Shown here in pieces: positions 51,801-59,604 of a DNA stretch of 64,000 bases. Origin of the DNA: CAYPNP01 sp964412195 (GTDB taxonomy: Bacteria; Acidobacteriota; JAAYUB01); contig CAYPNP010000013.1 in NCBI GenBank assembly GCA_964412195.1, positions 1-64,000 of the forward strand, given 5' to 3'. Under the pieces are notes generated by a model. That model did not search any database, was not told where the DNA came from, and saw nothing but the letters and a program-made list of their open reading frames with translations. The first letter of the stretch is position 1. Each line of letters opens with the position of its first letter. The position numbers and the translations under genes are program-made.

Positions 51801-52240
51801 GGACCTCCACCACGGCCAACCCGAGCCACACCTACGCCGCCGCCGGCACCTACACCGTGACCCTGACCGTCACCGACGACGACGGCGCCACCGGCAGCAC
51901 CCAGCAGTCGGTCACCGTGTCGAGCTCCGGCGCCGACGGCTTCACCGTGACCAGCCTGTCGGGCTCCAAGGGCACGTGGAAGTACTACTCCATCACGGTG
52001 CCCGCCGGCATGGCCCGCCTGGAGATCTCCATCTCCGGCGGCACCGGCGACGCCGACCTGTACGTCCGCAAGGGCGCCCAGCCGACCACAACCCTGTACG
52101 ACTACCGCCCCTACCTCAGCGGCAACAACGAGTCGGTGACGGTGAGCAGCCCGGCGGCCGCCACCTGGTACATCGGCATCCGGGGCTACGCTGCCTACTC
52201 CGGCGTGACCCTGAAGGCCTACTACTACCCGACCAACTGA
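48875..52240 (+). CDS. Gingipain-like (C25) cysteine protease with PKD and PPC domains
   Basis: An 1121-residue secreted protease. Signal peptide (about 1-22), propeptide-like region (about 25-190), C25 catalytic domain (about 215-575) with His429 in NYCGHGAD and Cys462 in SVACVNG, an Ig-like segment, then PKD (about 661-744), PKD (745-828), PPC (829-934), PKD (935-1017) and PPC (1018-1121). PKDs share SWNFGDGG…NPSHTYAAAGTYTVTLTVTD and PPCs share SISGGTGDADLY…YIGIRGY, indicating internal duplication. ATG at 48875 follows GGGAGG. Likely extracellular protein degradation. Monocistronic, with a terminator right after. Confidence 0.9.
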   Translation: MFANRIVSVLMLLLLTAGFGLAYKGYDVTWSDEGVLVLTFQLGDFQIEPVVADGRVYSQLAFAGNVWTRRAGYAELPVLSASVQLPAYGDYTLEVLDADEEYVPLSHPMLPSRGVIYRNQDPDLVPYWIDPQSLALKIYPEQPARIGDPFIYRDVRGVTVFASPFQYMAREGLLKVSHTLRVALMPKAAQISTNPIAYPHQGLTSEMNGAYSSLFINYNPQAEYLNFTNELADLGEMLVIYTSRDATAIQPYVTWKREKGFKVTTQQVATGTNVKSTIQTAYNANPNLLYVQLVGDWADIKSDLGTSSSAPTDPMLGCVSGSDNFPDLIIGRFPAASATEVTTMINKAITYEKATSGTWYSKGLGIGSSEGSGIGDDGEIDYAHIDVIKENKLLPYTYTSVTEAYGSPTASAVASAINAGLSVINYCGHGADTYWVTSGFSTTNIDALTNGAMLPVIYSVACVNGTFHKTTECFAERWLRKSGGGAVATLMATINLPWTPPMRGQDYMNDLLTGGYDYAAGPGEGTSTTYGKTTFGSTVFNGSVLMYAESAASDDLDTLKTWTIFGDASLQVRTATPATLSLSNTAVQSGVAFTTKVTSGGAAVAGALVALSQGTTAYTAVTDAGGNATLNHGFTSGTVTLVVTGLNLATQYQTVTVGGGGNNPPVANFTFAATQLAVSFTDTSTDSDGTITGRSWNFGDGGTSTAANPSHTYAAAGTYTVTLTVTDNGGATNGVSKSVTVSAAANNPPVANFSFTATQLVVAFTDTSTDSDGTIAARSWNFGDGGTATTANPSHTYAAAGTYTVTLTVTDDDGATNSVSKSVTVSSGGNDLSNGQTVSNLSAAQGAWLYYRINVPAGATNLVMSISGGTGDADLYTRYNAQPTTSAYDCRPYKSGNVESCSVASPSAGYYYIGIRGYSAFSGVSLTASYTAPGGNVAPTASFTKTATGLTVAFTDTSTDSDGTIAARSWNFGDGGTSTTANPSHTYAAAGTYTVTLTVTDDDGATGSTQQSVTVSSSGADGFTVTSLSGSKGTWKYYSITVPAGMARLEISISGGTGDADLYVRKGAQPTTTLYDYRPYLSGNNESVTVSSPAAATWYIGIRGYAAYSGVTLKAYYYPTN

Positions 52241-52262
52241 CAGTCTCTATCTCTTACCCACG

Positions 52263-52293
52263 CCGGTCCCCCTGCGGGAGGACCGGTTTTTTT
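52263..52293 (+). terminator. Intrinsic terminator of the C25 protease gene
   Basis: Stem CCGGTCC / GGACCGG with a 10-nt loop that can itself pair (CCCTGCGGG), followed by seven Ts. Confidence 0.85.
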
Positions 52294-52619
52294 ATTGCGA
52301 ATTGCGTGGATCGAGACTCGAGGCTAGAGGCTCGAGACTCGTATAAACTTACGGACTGCAGTCTGCGGTTTGAACCCTTTCGTGTGTTTCGTGTATTTCG
52401 TGGTCATGTTTCGGATTGCAGATTGAAACAGGTTGGTGTGGTTCGTGTGGTTCGTGGTTCAATTGCGGATTTCGGATTGCGGATTGAACCCTTTTCGTGT
52501 GGTTCGTGGTTTGATTGCGGATTGCGGATTTAAACCCAGACTTCTCTCTGTGTCCTCTGTGCCTCTGTGGTGAGTTCTTGGATTTCGGCTTGCCTTGGCG
52601 TCCTTTGCGCCTTTGCGGT
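52294..52619. repeat. Gap of phrase-like repeats
   Basis: Runs of GAGACTCGAGGCTAGAGG, GTTCGTGTGGTTCGTGGTT (52441-52460, 52496-52512), GCGGATTTCGGATTGCGG (52464-52482, 52515-52530) and CTCTGTGTCCTCTGTGCC (52547-52565). No gene. Confidence 0.6.
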
Positions 52620-54011
52620 TCAATCCTTCACCGGCAACTCGCTCAGGTGTTCGGCTTTCCACCGCATCGCCATCAGGATCCGGCTCTTCCCGCTGGGGTG
52701 GTCGAAGAACAGGAACTCCTCCACCGGCCCCGGCGCCAGCTTCCGGTAGTCGCCGAGCTTCAGGTCCACCACGGCCTCGCCGTCCGGCTGCCGCGCCGCG
52801 TTGAGGGCGAACAGGTCGGCCTCGGCCTCCTGCACCCGGATGTAGGTGTTGGTCGCCGGCGTCAGGACGAAGAAGAAGACCGACAGCAGCAGCATCAGCA
52901 GCGGCAGCCCGGCCACGTCCCCGATGCCGCGCACGCCCCAGCGCGCCCCCCACCGGCGCACGCACGCCGCGAAGCCCCACTTCACGAAGGCGAAGCCGGC
53001 CAGGATCACCAGGCCGAAGAAGAGCAGCGACTTGGCCACGTGGTTCAGCACGTAGTGCCCGATCTCGTGCGCCATGACGGTCTCGATCTCCGGCAGCGTG
53101 CACTTGTTCAGCAGGTTGTCGTTGAGGGCGATCCGCTCGGTCCCCAGGAACCCGGCCACGTTGGCCGACACCCGGGTCGACTGCTTGGACGCGTCCACCA
53201 CCCAGACGTTGGAGACGTCGACGCCGTTGGCCCGGGCCAGCCGCAGGATTGGCTCCCGGACGGCCGGGTCCTCCAGCTTCGTGTATTTATTGAAGAGCGG
53301 TTCGATGAACACCGGCCCGATGGCCAGGGCGAAGATCATGAAGGCCTGGGTGACCGCCGCCCCCCAGATCCACCAGGTCCGCGGCAGCTTCCGGAAGATC
53401 CCGTAGAGCAGCATCGCCAGCACCCCGCCGAAGATCACCGCCAGCGCGGCCGACTTGGCCTGGTCGCCCAGCCAGGCGCCGAATCCCTGGGTGGCCAGCC
53501 CGTAGGCGTGCTCGCGGAAGAAGTCCTGGTAGACCGTCAGCGGGAACGTCAGCACGGAGGTGACGACGAAGTACTGGGCAAAGTAGAGCAGGGTCTGCAG
53601 CGGCTTGCGGCGGGTGATCCGCTCGGCCAGGTCCCGCATCCTGGCCGACCACCGGCCGGCCAGCAGCAGGAGGGCGACGGCGGCGCCCAGCAGGAAGTTC
53701 CACAGCTGGAGCCAGTAGCCGCCCTCGAAGTAGGCGTCGGACCGGGCCCGCTTGTCGGCGGGCACGGTGGCCAGCCAGGCGTCCGTGGCCGCCACCGGGT
53801 CGAACGGCGCGCCGGCCGTCCCCCGCGCCGCCGCCGGGACGGTGAACCCCGGCGCCGCCGCATTGGGATTGCCCGACACAGGCGCCGCGCCGGTGGCCGC
53901 GGGCGCAGCGGGCTTCTGGATGGAACCCTCGTCCGCCGCCTCTCCCCAACCGCACGAAGCCACCAGCAGGACGCCGGCCAAGACCAACCATAGCACCGCC
54001 TTCTTGCTCAT
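52620..54011 (-). CDS. Ste24/M48-family metalloprotease with a lipoprotein-like N-terminus
   Basis: A 463-residue membrane zinc protease. HEIGH (His315, Glu316, His319) in ETVMAHEIGHYVLNH and EAEADLFAL give the zinc site; upstream TM helices and NKYTKLEDPAVREPILRLA match CAAX prenyl protease 1-type enzymes. Unusually, the N-terminus reads LLVASCGWGEAADEGS, a good lipobox, followed by a roughly 60-residue Ala/Pro linker before the usual M48_N region. ATG at 54011 follows GGGAGAAG. It may act in membrane-protein quality control; substrate unknown. Confidence 0.88.
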   Translation of the reverse strand: MSKKAVLWLVLAGVLLVASCGWGEAADEGSIQKPAAPAATGAAPVSGNPNAAAPGFTVPAAARGTAGAPFDPVAATDAWLATVPADKRARSDAYFEGGYWLQLWNFLLGAAVALLLLAGRWSARMRDLAERITRRKPLQTLLYFAQYFVVTSVLTFPLTVYQDFFREHAYGLATQGFGAWLGDQAKSAALAVIFGGVLAMLLYGIFRKLPRTWWIWGAAVTQAFMIFALAIGPVFIEPLFNKYTKLEDPAVREPILRLARANGVDVSNVWVVDASKQSTRVSANVAGFLGTERIALNDNLLNKCTLPEIETVMAHEIGHYVLNHVAKSLLFFGLVILAGFAFVKWGFAACVRRWGARWGVRGIGDVAGLPLLMLLLSVFFFVLTPATNTYIRVQEAEADLFALNAARQPDGEAVVDLKLGDYRKLAPGPVEEFLFFDHPSGKSRILMAMRWKAEHLSELPVKD

Positions 54012-54579
54012 GTCCGCTTCTCCCGTGTCGGATTGCCGCCGCATTCTCTTGACCAATACGAATCCCTTCCCGAAATGTTCAAACGTCTCAACGTTGGAAC
54101 GTTCTCCGATCCATTCAACGCAGACGGACGCAGATTCATCATGATGGACGCAGATAGAATCCCGGTTTTGGATCCAGAGAAATCCTGACGCGGATCTGCG
54201 CGGATGCCCGCGGATCCGACCTGTATGGGCCCGATCCGGCCGGAGCCCCATTGGATGGGATCCGCGCCAATCCGCGTTCATCCGCGTCTGAGGTCTACTC
54301 TGCGTTCTCTGCGTCTCTGCGTGAACTCATTCCGGATTTCGGATTGCGGATTAGACCCTTTTCGTGTGGTTCGTGTGGTTGGTGGTTAACCCAAATTGCG
54401 GATTTCGGATTGCGGATTGCGGATTGAGACCCTTTCGTGTGGTTCGTGTGGTTCGTGGTTTGATTGCGGCTTGCGGCTTGGACCCCGGCTCGCTCTTTGT
54501 GTCCTTCGTGCCTTTGTGGTGAATCCCCCGCTTGCGGTTTGACTTCGATGTTCGATGTTCAATGTTCGATGTTCGATGT
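54012..54579. repeat. Gap of phrase-like repeats
   Basis: Includes ACGCGGATCTGCGCGGATGC phrases (54190-54290), GCGGATTTCGGATTGCGG runs (54336-54352, 54396-54425), TTCGTGTGGTTCGTGTGG (54361-54378, 54433-54460), CTTTGTGTCCTTCGTGCC (54495-54512) and GATGTTCGATGTTCAATG (54547-54580). No gene seen. Confidence 0.6.
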
Positions 54580-55536
54580 TCAGCTCCCTTCCCCCAACAG
54601 CTTCACCGCCAGCTCCTCCGCATCGACGGGCCAATACTCCGCCGGCCGCGGGCGCCGCACCGCCTCCCGCCCCGCCTCCGGCCGGCACGAGCGCAGCGCC
54701 GCCACCCACCGCGCCGGCACCGCCGCCGCGCCGTGCACCGCGCCCAGCAGCGCCCCGCAGATGGCCGCGTTGGTGTCGGTGTCGCCGCCGCGCCCCACCG
54801 TGTCGACGACCCCCGCTTCCAGGCTCGGCGCGTGCAGCAGCTGCCACAGGGCGTTTTGGAGAGCGATCAGCACCCAGCCCTGCTTCTGCCCGTCGTACTC
54901 CGCCGGCGGGGCGTTCTCGGCTTCCTCGATCGCCCCCCGCAGGGACGTCTCCACGTTCCCCGCCCTGGCCGCCGCGACGATCTCCCGGTACAGCTCGCCT
55001 GGCGCCACCGCCTCCCGCACCGCCCGCGCCACCGCCATGGCAAACAGCGCGTTGGCCTGGACGCAGACCGGGTGCGGGTGGGTGAGGGCCGCGTCCTGCC
55101 GGGCCCACCCGGCCACCTTGGCCGGATCGCGCCGGGCGCCGAAGATCCCCAGCGGGCTGATCCGCATGAGCGCGCCGTTGGCCTCGCTGGCGGCGTTGGG
55201 CTTCCCGCGCAGGCCTGCCGTCACGGTCAGCCCGCAGTCGAACGGGCGGGAATCCAGCCAGCGCACGTAGGCCGCCCGCGCCGCCGCCGCGTCGTAGTAG
55301 CCGCGCGCCGCCAGCAGCCGCGCTAGCGCCAGGGCCATCTCCGAGTCGTCGGTGGGCTGCCCGGCCAAGGTGTCCCAGTGGCCGCCGTCGGCCAGGTCCC
55401 GCACGCCGCCGGGGTACGCCGCCCGGATCTCCTCCGCCGTCTGGAACTCCACCAGCCCGCCCAGCGAGTCCCCCGCCAGCTGCCCCAGCAGGCACCCCTT
55501 CGCCCGCTCGACCTGCCCCTTCACATCCTCGCTCAT
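54580..55536 (-). CDS. ADP-ribosylglycohydrolase-family protein
   Basis: A 318-residue all-helical hydrolase that removes ADP-ribose from a substrate. Metal-binding motifs are intact: GQPTDDSEMALALARLL near the N-terminus and VGRGGDTDTNAAICGALLGA near the C-terminus. KGCLLGQLAGDSLG is the usual opening helix. It is monocistronic, flanked by repeats. Target unknown; no ADP-ribosyltransferase (DraT-like) gene is adjacent. Confidence 0.92.
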   Translation of the reverse strand: MSEDVKGQVERAKGCLLGQLAGDSLGGLVEFQTAEEIRAAYPGGVRDLADGGHWDTLAGQPTDDSEMALALARLLAARGYYDAAAARAAYVRWLDSRPFDCGLTVTAGLRGKPNAASEANGALMRISPLGIFGARRDPAKVAGWARQDAALTHPHPVCVQANALFAMAVARAVREAVAPGELYREIVAAARAGNVETSLRGAIEEAENAPPAEYDGQKQGWVLIALQNALWQLLHAPSLEAGVVDTVGRGGDTDTNAAICGALLGAVHGAAAVPARWVAALRSCRPEAGREAVRRPRPAEYWPVDAEELAVKLLGEGS

Positions 55537-56211
55537 CTCGCTCTCGCCTCCACGCTGAGTTGTGATTGTCGTCTGTCCCTATTGTCCGACTTCGACGTTC
55601 GATGTTCAATGTTCAATGTTCGCCTTACGGGATGAAAGAAATCCTGAACACGGATTGACACGGATCTGCGCGGATTCCCGCGGATCCAATCCATCCGGAT
55701 CCAATCCATCCGGGTCCGATCCACCGGTCCGATCGGTCCGGTCGAATCCGATTGGTCCGGTCCGCCCGGGCCTTAACTTGCCATGTGCCATCGGGTTTGA
55801 TCCGCGCCAATCCGCGTTCATCCGCGTCCACGCTTCCCCTCCGCGCCCTCCGCGCCTTGCGTGAACCGATTTCGGATTGCGGATTGCGGATTGCGGATTG
55901 AACCTTTCGTGTGGTTCATGTGGTTCGTGGTTAATTCTGATTGCGGATTGCGGATTGAACCCTTTCGTGTGTTTCGTGTATTTCGTGGTTGATTCAGCTT
56001 GCGGATTGCGGATTGCGGATTGCGGATTTAAACCCAAATTTTTCTCCGTGTCCTCCGTGCCTCCGTGGCGACTCCCCGGCTCGCGGATTGACTTCAGCGT
56101 TCGATGTTCAATGTTCGATGTTCGATGTTCGTTTTACTCCCCTCTCCCCCGGGTCTATAATATCCTCGCTGAATCTCTTACCGGTGGATTGGGTCAGGAA
56201 CGGGGGTTTCC
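55537..56211. repeat. Gap of phrase-like repeats plus PEGA gene promoter
   Basis: Contains TTCGATGTTCAATGTTCAATG (55592-55620), a run of CGGATCCAATCCATCCGG and CCGATCGGTCCGG palindromes (55680-55760), GCGGATTGCGG runs (55868-55900, 55998-56030), TTCGTGTGGTTCATGTGG and CTCCGTGTCCTCCGTGCC. The promoter at 56133-56161 sits right after another GTTCGATG repeat. No gene. Confidence 0.6.
56133..56161 (+). promoter_or_regulatory. Promoter of the first PEGA gene
   Basis: TTTACT, 17-nt spacer, TATAAT; 50 nt upstream of the ATG at 56212. Confidence 0.55.
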
Positions 56212-57219
56212 ATGCGTTTCTTCCGCCCGGCCCTCAGTTGTCTTCTGCTCCTGGCGCTGGCCGGCCTCGCCCCGGCCACCTCCTTCGACCGGATCCGCTA
56301 CCTCGGCGGCACCGCCAGCTCGCGCGCCGGCGCCGACGAGTGGGACAACACCCTGGCGGTGGCCCCTGAGCAGATCGTCCTCTACCTGGCGGACGGCCAG
56401 CGGGTGAAGATCGACCCCGCCCGGGTGACGAACCTGAGCTACGGCCAGGAGGCCCACCGCGAGCTCACCACCCTGGTGGACCTGGGCGTCATCGTGGCGC
56501 CGGTGCCCCTGCTCGGCCTGCTCTTCCAGACCCGGCAGCACTTCATCGGCATCGAGTACACGACGGCCGCCGGCGAGAAGGCCGGCCTGCTGATCCAGGC
56601 CCACAAGGACAACTACCGCGCCGTCCTGATGGCCCTGCGCGGCGCCACCCACGCCCCCATCACGGTGGCGGAGTCCGACCGCAAGTTCATCGCCAGCGCC
56701 GTCGGCGACGACGGCGTGCGGACCGCCCCGCCGGCCCCCAAGACGGCGTCCCCGGAGTCTTCCTCCCCGCCGCCCGCATCCCCCGCCGCCGCTGCTCCAC
56801 CCGCTCAGCCTGCCCCGCCCGCGTCGACGGGTGCCGCCGCCCCCGAGAAGACACCCCCGCCGGCGTCCCCCGAGAAGACTCCTGCACCCACGGCCCCCGA
56901 GAAGGCTCCCGCACCGGCTGCCCCCGCCGGAACACCGCCGCCTTCGGATTCGACGGATCCGTCCACCACACGCCCCGCCCCGGCCCCGCGCCCCGCTCCC
57001 GCGGCGGTGGAGAAAGGCACCATCACCCTGTCCACCAACCCTTCGGGCGCGAGCATCTTCGTCGACGGCCGCTTCGTCGGCCAGACCCCGGCCAAACTCC
57101 GCCTCGCCCCCGGCCCGCACACCATCCGCCTCTCCCTGTCAGGCTACCCGGACTGGTCCCAGGACCTCGAGGTCCTGGAGGCCTCCGAGGTCACCCTCCA
57201 GATCGAGCTATCAAAGTAA
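56212..57219 (+). CDS. Exported PEGA-domain protein 1
   Basis: A 335-residue protein with a signal peptide (about 1-23), an N-terminal domain shared with the next gene (FDRIRYLGG…VKIDPARVTNLSYGQEAHRE…GIEYTTAAGEKAGLLIQAHKDNYRAVLMALRGATHAPI), a long Pro/Ala/Lys linker (about 170-260) and a C-terminal PEGA domain (GTITLSTNPSGASIFVDGRFVGQTPAKLRLAPGPHTIRLSLSGY). PEGA domains are surface or envelope-associated; precise role unknown. The N-terminal domain is not one I can name. Tandem paralogue downstream. Confidence 0.85.
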   Translation: MRFFRPALSCLLLLALAGLAPATSFDRIRYLGGTASSRAGADEWDNTLAVAPEQIVLYLADGQRVKIDPARVTNLSYGQEAHRELTTLVDLGVIVAPVPLLGLLFQTRQHFIGIEYTTAAGEKAGLLIQAHKDNYRAVLMALRGATHAPITVAESDRKFIASAVGDDGVRTAPPAPKTASPESSSPPPASPAAAAPPAQPAPPASTGAAAPEKTPPPASPEKTPAPTAPEKAPAPAAPAGTPPPSDSTDPSTTRPAPAPRPAPAAVEKGTITLSTNPSGASIFVDGRFVGQTPAKLRLAPGPHTIRLSLSGYPDWSQDLEVLEASEVTLQIELSK

Positions 57220-57632
57220 ACATTCTCGCTTCCCGTTTGACTTCGACGTTCGATGTTCAATGTTCGATGTTCGATGTTTGTTTTGTTCCTCTCTGCCATG
57301 GTCCATCGTCCATCGTCCATGGTCTTTCCTGTGTCCCCCATCACACTTTCCAAATCTCTCCCCTTGCAATCGATTTCCCCCGGTTCTATCATTCCCACTT
57401 TAGGAGACTCACGCAATGTTCCCCATCCGGGACCGAGGCAGCAGGGGGGCCCTCGAATCCCGGCGGCCGCCGCCCGCCAGGTTCGCCTTCCCTTGTATCC
57501 AAACCACGGCGTTCTCTTCGCATTCCTCTTCCGTGCTCCTGTCCGAGGATCCGCCCGCCGGAGAGCGGATGATCTGCGCTGTCCCTGCCAAGGTGCCGGG
57601 TCCGAAGTCTGGTCTTCTGTAAGGAGGTGTGC
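57220..57632. other. Gap between the PEGA paralogues
   Basis: Holds a GTTCGATGTTCAATGTTCG repeat (57246-57285), a short tandem TCCATCGTCCATCG (57302-57318), and the low-confidence small frame described separately. The CCCCCGGTTCTATCATTCC stretch at 57377 resembles the DNA before the first PEGA gene, consistent with tandem duplication. Confidence 0.5.
57416..57622 (+). CDS. Possible small ORF between PEGA genes
   Basis: Sixty-eight codons starting at an ATG with AGGAGA 8 nt upstream and ending at a TAA that touches the AAGGAGG of the next gene. The product is Arg/Pro/Ser-rich without recognisable domain or signal, so it may be non-coding leader DNA. Spacing and Shine-Dalgarno are the only support. 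Confidence 0.25.
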   Translation: MFPIRDRGSRGALESRRPPPARFAFPCIQTTAFSSHSSSVLLSEDPPAGERMICAVPAKVPGPKSGLL

Positions 57633-58526
57633 ATGGGATACTTTCGTCAGGTCACGAGCATTTTCCTCATCTTCGCCCTGATCTGGACCGCCGGGGCCAC
57701 CACCTTCGACAAGATCCGCTACAACGGCGGCACCGTCAGCACGAACGTGGACCCCGAGGACTGGCACAACCAGCTGACGGTGGCCTCCGACCGGATCGTC
57801 CTGGCCCTCAAGGACGGCCAGAGCGTGAACATTGATCCCACCCTGGTCTCCAACCTGAGCTACGGCCAGGAGGCCCACCGGCGCGTCGGCACCATGGTCG
57901 CCCTCGGGATCCTGCTGACGCCCATCGCCCTGTTCGGCCTGTTCCACAAGACCAGGCTGCACTACATCGGCGTCGAGTACAAGACCGCCGACGGCAAGAA
58001 CGCCGGCCTGCTGATCCAGGCGCACAAGGACAATTACCGCGCCGTCCTGCAGGCGCTGCGCGGCGCCACCCACGCGCCCATCTCGGTGTCGGAGGAGGAC
58101 CGCAAGTACATCGCCAGCGCCGTGGGCGACAGCAGCCTGCAGACCGCCCCGGCCAGCGCCCAGCCAGCGCCCCCGGGGCAGGCATCCACAGGCACGACCG
58201 GCGCGGCCCCGGCGGCATCCCCCGCGACGACACCGACACCTGCTGAGGCAACCGCTCCGGGGGCAGCCGGTGCCACGACTCCCGCTCCGGCGTCACCCGC
58301 GGTTCAAGGGCAACCCGAGAAAGGCACCATCATCCTGGCCACCACTCCCCCGGGCGCGAGCGTATTCGTCAACGAGAGCTTCGCCGGCCAGACCCCGGCC
58401 CGGCTCCGCCTCGCCCCCGGCAAGTACAGGATCCGCCTGTTCCTCCAGGACTACAAGGAGTGGGCGCAGGAGATCGAGGTCTTCGAAGGCTCGGAGGTCA
58501 ACCTGCAGATCGAGCTGAAGAAATGA
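57633..58526 (+). CDS. Exported PEGA-domain protein 2
   Basis: A 297-residue paralogue of the preceding gene: signal peptide (about 1-22), the same N-terminal domain (FDKIRYNGGTVS…VNIDPTLVSNLSYGQEAHRR…AHKDNYRAVLQALRGATHAPIS), a shorter Ala/Pro/Thr linker and a C-terminal PEGA domain (GTIILATTPPGASVFVNESFAGQTPARLRLAPGKYRIRLFL). ATG at 57633 with AAGGAGG at 57621-57627; a GTG at 57627 is inside the Shine-Dalgarno. Its stop overlaps the HNH gene (ATGA), so the two are translated together although functions seem unrelated. Confidence 0.85.
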   Translation: MGYFRQVTSIFLIFALIWTAGATTFDKIRYNGGTVSTNVDPEDWHNQLTVASDRIVLALKDGQSVNIDPTLVSNLSYGQEAHRRVGTMVALGILLTPIALFGLFHKTRLHYIGVEYKTADGKNAGLLIQAHKDNYRAVLQALRGATHAPISVSEEDRKYIASAVGDSSLQTAPASAQPAPPGQASTGTTGAAPAASPATTPTPAEATAPGAAGATTPAPASPAVQGQPEKGTIILATTPPGASVFVNESFAGQTPARLRLAPGKYRIRLFLQDYKEWAQEIEVFEGSEVNLQIELKK

Positions 58527-59557
58527 TGCGGAAGTCGGAAAAACCACCGGTCCCGCGCCTCTTCGTCGGTGTCACTGACAACGAGTGGTTCCGCTTCCTG
58601 CGCCAGCGCCGGCCGGATGAGGTGAATTTCTGGCAGCCCAGCGGTTCATCCACATTCCAGGCGCTGGATCCGGGGCAGCCCTTCCTGTTCAAGCTGCACA
58701 GTCCGCTCAACTACATCGTCGGCGGAGGCTTCTTTGCCCACTTTTCCCCACTGCCGGTCAGCCTGGCCTGGGAAACCTTCGGCGAGAAGAACGGGGTTGC
58801 CTCCCTGGCTGAAATGCGGTCGCGGATCGAGAAGTACCGCCGCCAGAGAGCAATCCATAACGAAGACTACACCGTCGGCTGCATCATCCTGACCGAACCG
58901 TTTTTCTTCGAAGAAGAGGACTGGATCCCCATCCCGGAGGATTTCGCCATCAACATCGTCCGTGGCAAGGGGTATCCTTTGCAGGAAGGCACCGGCCGGG
59001 CGCTTTGGGACAGTGTCCGCATCCGCTGGGAAGCGCAACAGATGAAACTGGCAACGCTGGACGAGGGAATCGCGGCTAAAGCTGCCGCGCCCCCTCTTCT
59101 TCCCGGGCTGCCGGAGGCAGCCGGCGCTCCCGGTCATGTCCATCTTTTGGCCGGCGATATGTTCGGCGACCCCACGCTGATCCGCCCGCGCTTGGGCCAG
59201 GGCGCCTTCCGGGTGGTCATCACCGATGTCTACGACCGCCGCTGCGCCGTCACCCGCGAGCGGGTCCTGCCGGTGCTGGAAGCGGCCCATATCAAACCTG
59301 TGGCCGATGGCGGCCGCCACGAGATCCCCAACGGACTGCTCCTGCGCTCCGACCTCCACCGTCTCTTCGACCGCGGCTACGTCACCGTGACGCCGGATTA
59401 CAAGGTCCGCGTCAGCCGCCGCCTCCGCGACGACTTCCACAACGGCGAGGTGTACTTCCATTTGGAAAAGAAGGAATTATGGATTCCGCACAAGCTACAG
59501 GAACGCCCCAACCGGGAGTTCCTGGAATGGCACGGGGATGCAGTTTTCAAAGGGTAA
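58523..59557 (+). CDS. HNH endonuclease (HNH_2 type)
   Basis: A 344-residue nuclease. The C-terminal HNH region reads RCAVTRERVLPVLEAAHIKPVADGGRHEIPNGLLLRSDLHRLFDRGYVTV, with His256 in AHIKP, the Asn in NGLLL and His in LHRLFD. The N-terminal roughly 190 residues (FVGVTDNEWFRFLRQRRPDEVNFW…GGGFFAHFSPLPVSLAWETFG) form a separate domain I know only as typical of this HNH type, perhaps for modified-base or substrate recognition. Start overlaps the PEGA gene stop by 4 nt. Its place 47 nt before hsdM suggests a defence role. Confidence 0.85.
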   Translation: MMRKSEKPPVPRLFVGVTDNEWFRFLRQRRPDEVNFWQPSGSSTFQALDPGQPFLFKLHSPLNYIVGGGFFAHFSPLPVSLAWETFGEKNGVASLAEMRSRIEKYRRQRAIHNEDYTVGCIILTEPFFFEEEDWIPIPEDFAINIVRGKGYPLQEGTGRALWDSVRIRWEAQQMKLATLDEGIAAKAAAPPLLPGLPEAAGAPGHVHLLAGDMFGDPTLIRPRLGQGAFRVVITDVYDRRCAVTRERVLPVLEAAHIKPVADGGRHEIPNGLLLRSDLHRLFDRGYVTVTPDYKVRVSRRLRDDFHNGEVYFHLEKKELWIPHKLQERPNREFLEWHGDAVFKG

Positions 59558-59604
59558 AGATTCCGGTAATTGAGGTCGCCGATTCGAGATAAGAGAAGGA
59601 AATC

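Noticed and set aside
48842..51829. Long minus-strand reading frame opposite the C25 protease
   Set aside because: Its Gly/Val/His/Ala-rich product is the antisense of GC-rich codons; the plus strand has signal peptide, catalytic motifs and PKD/PPC domains.
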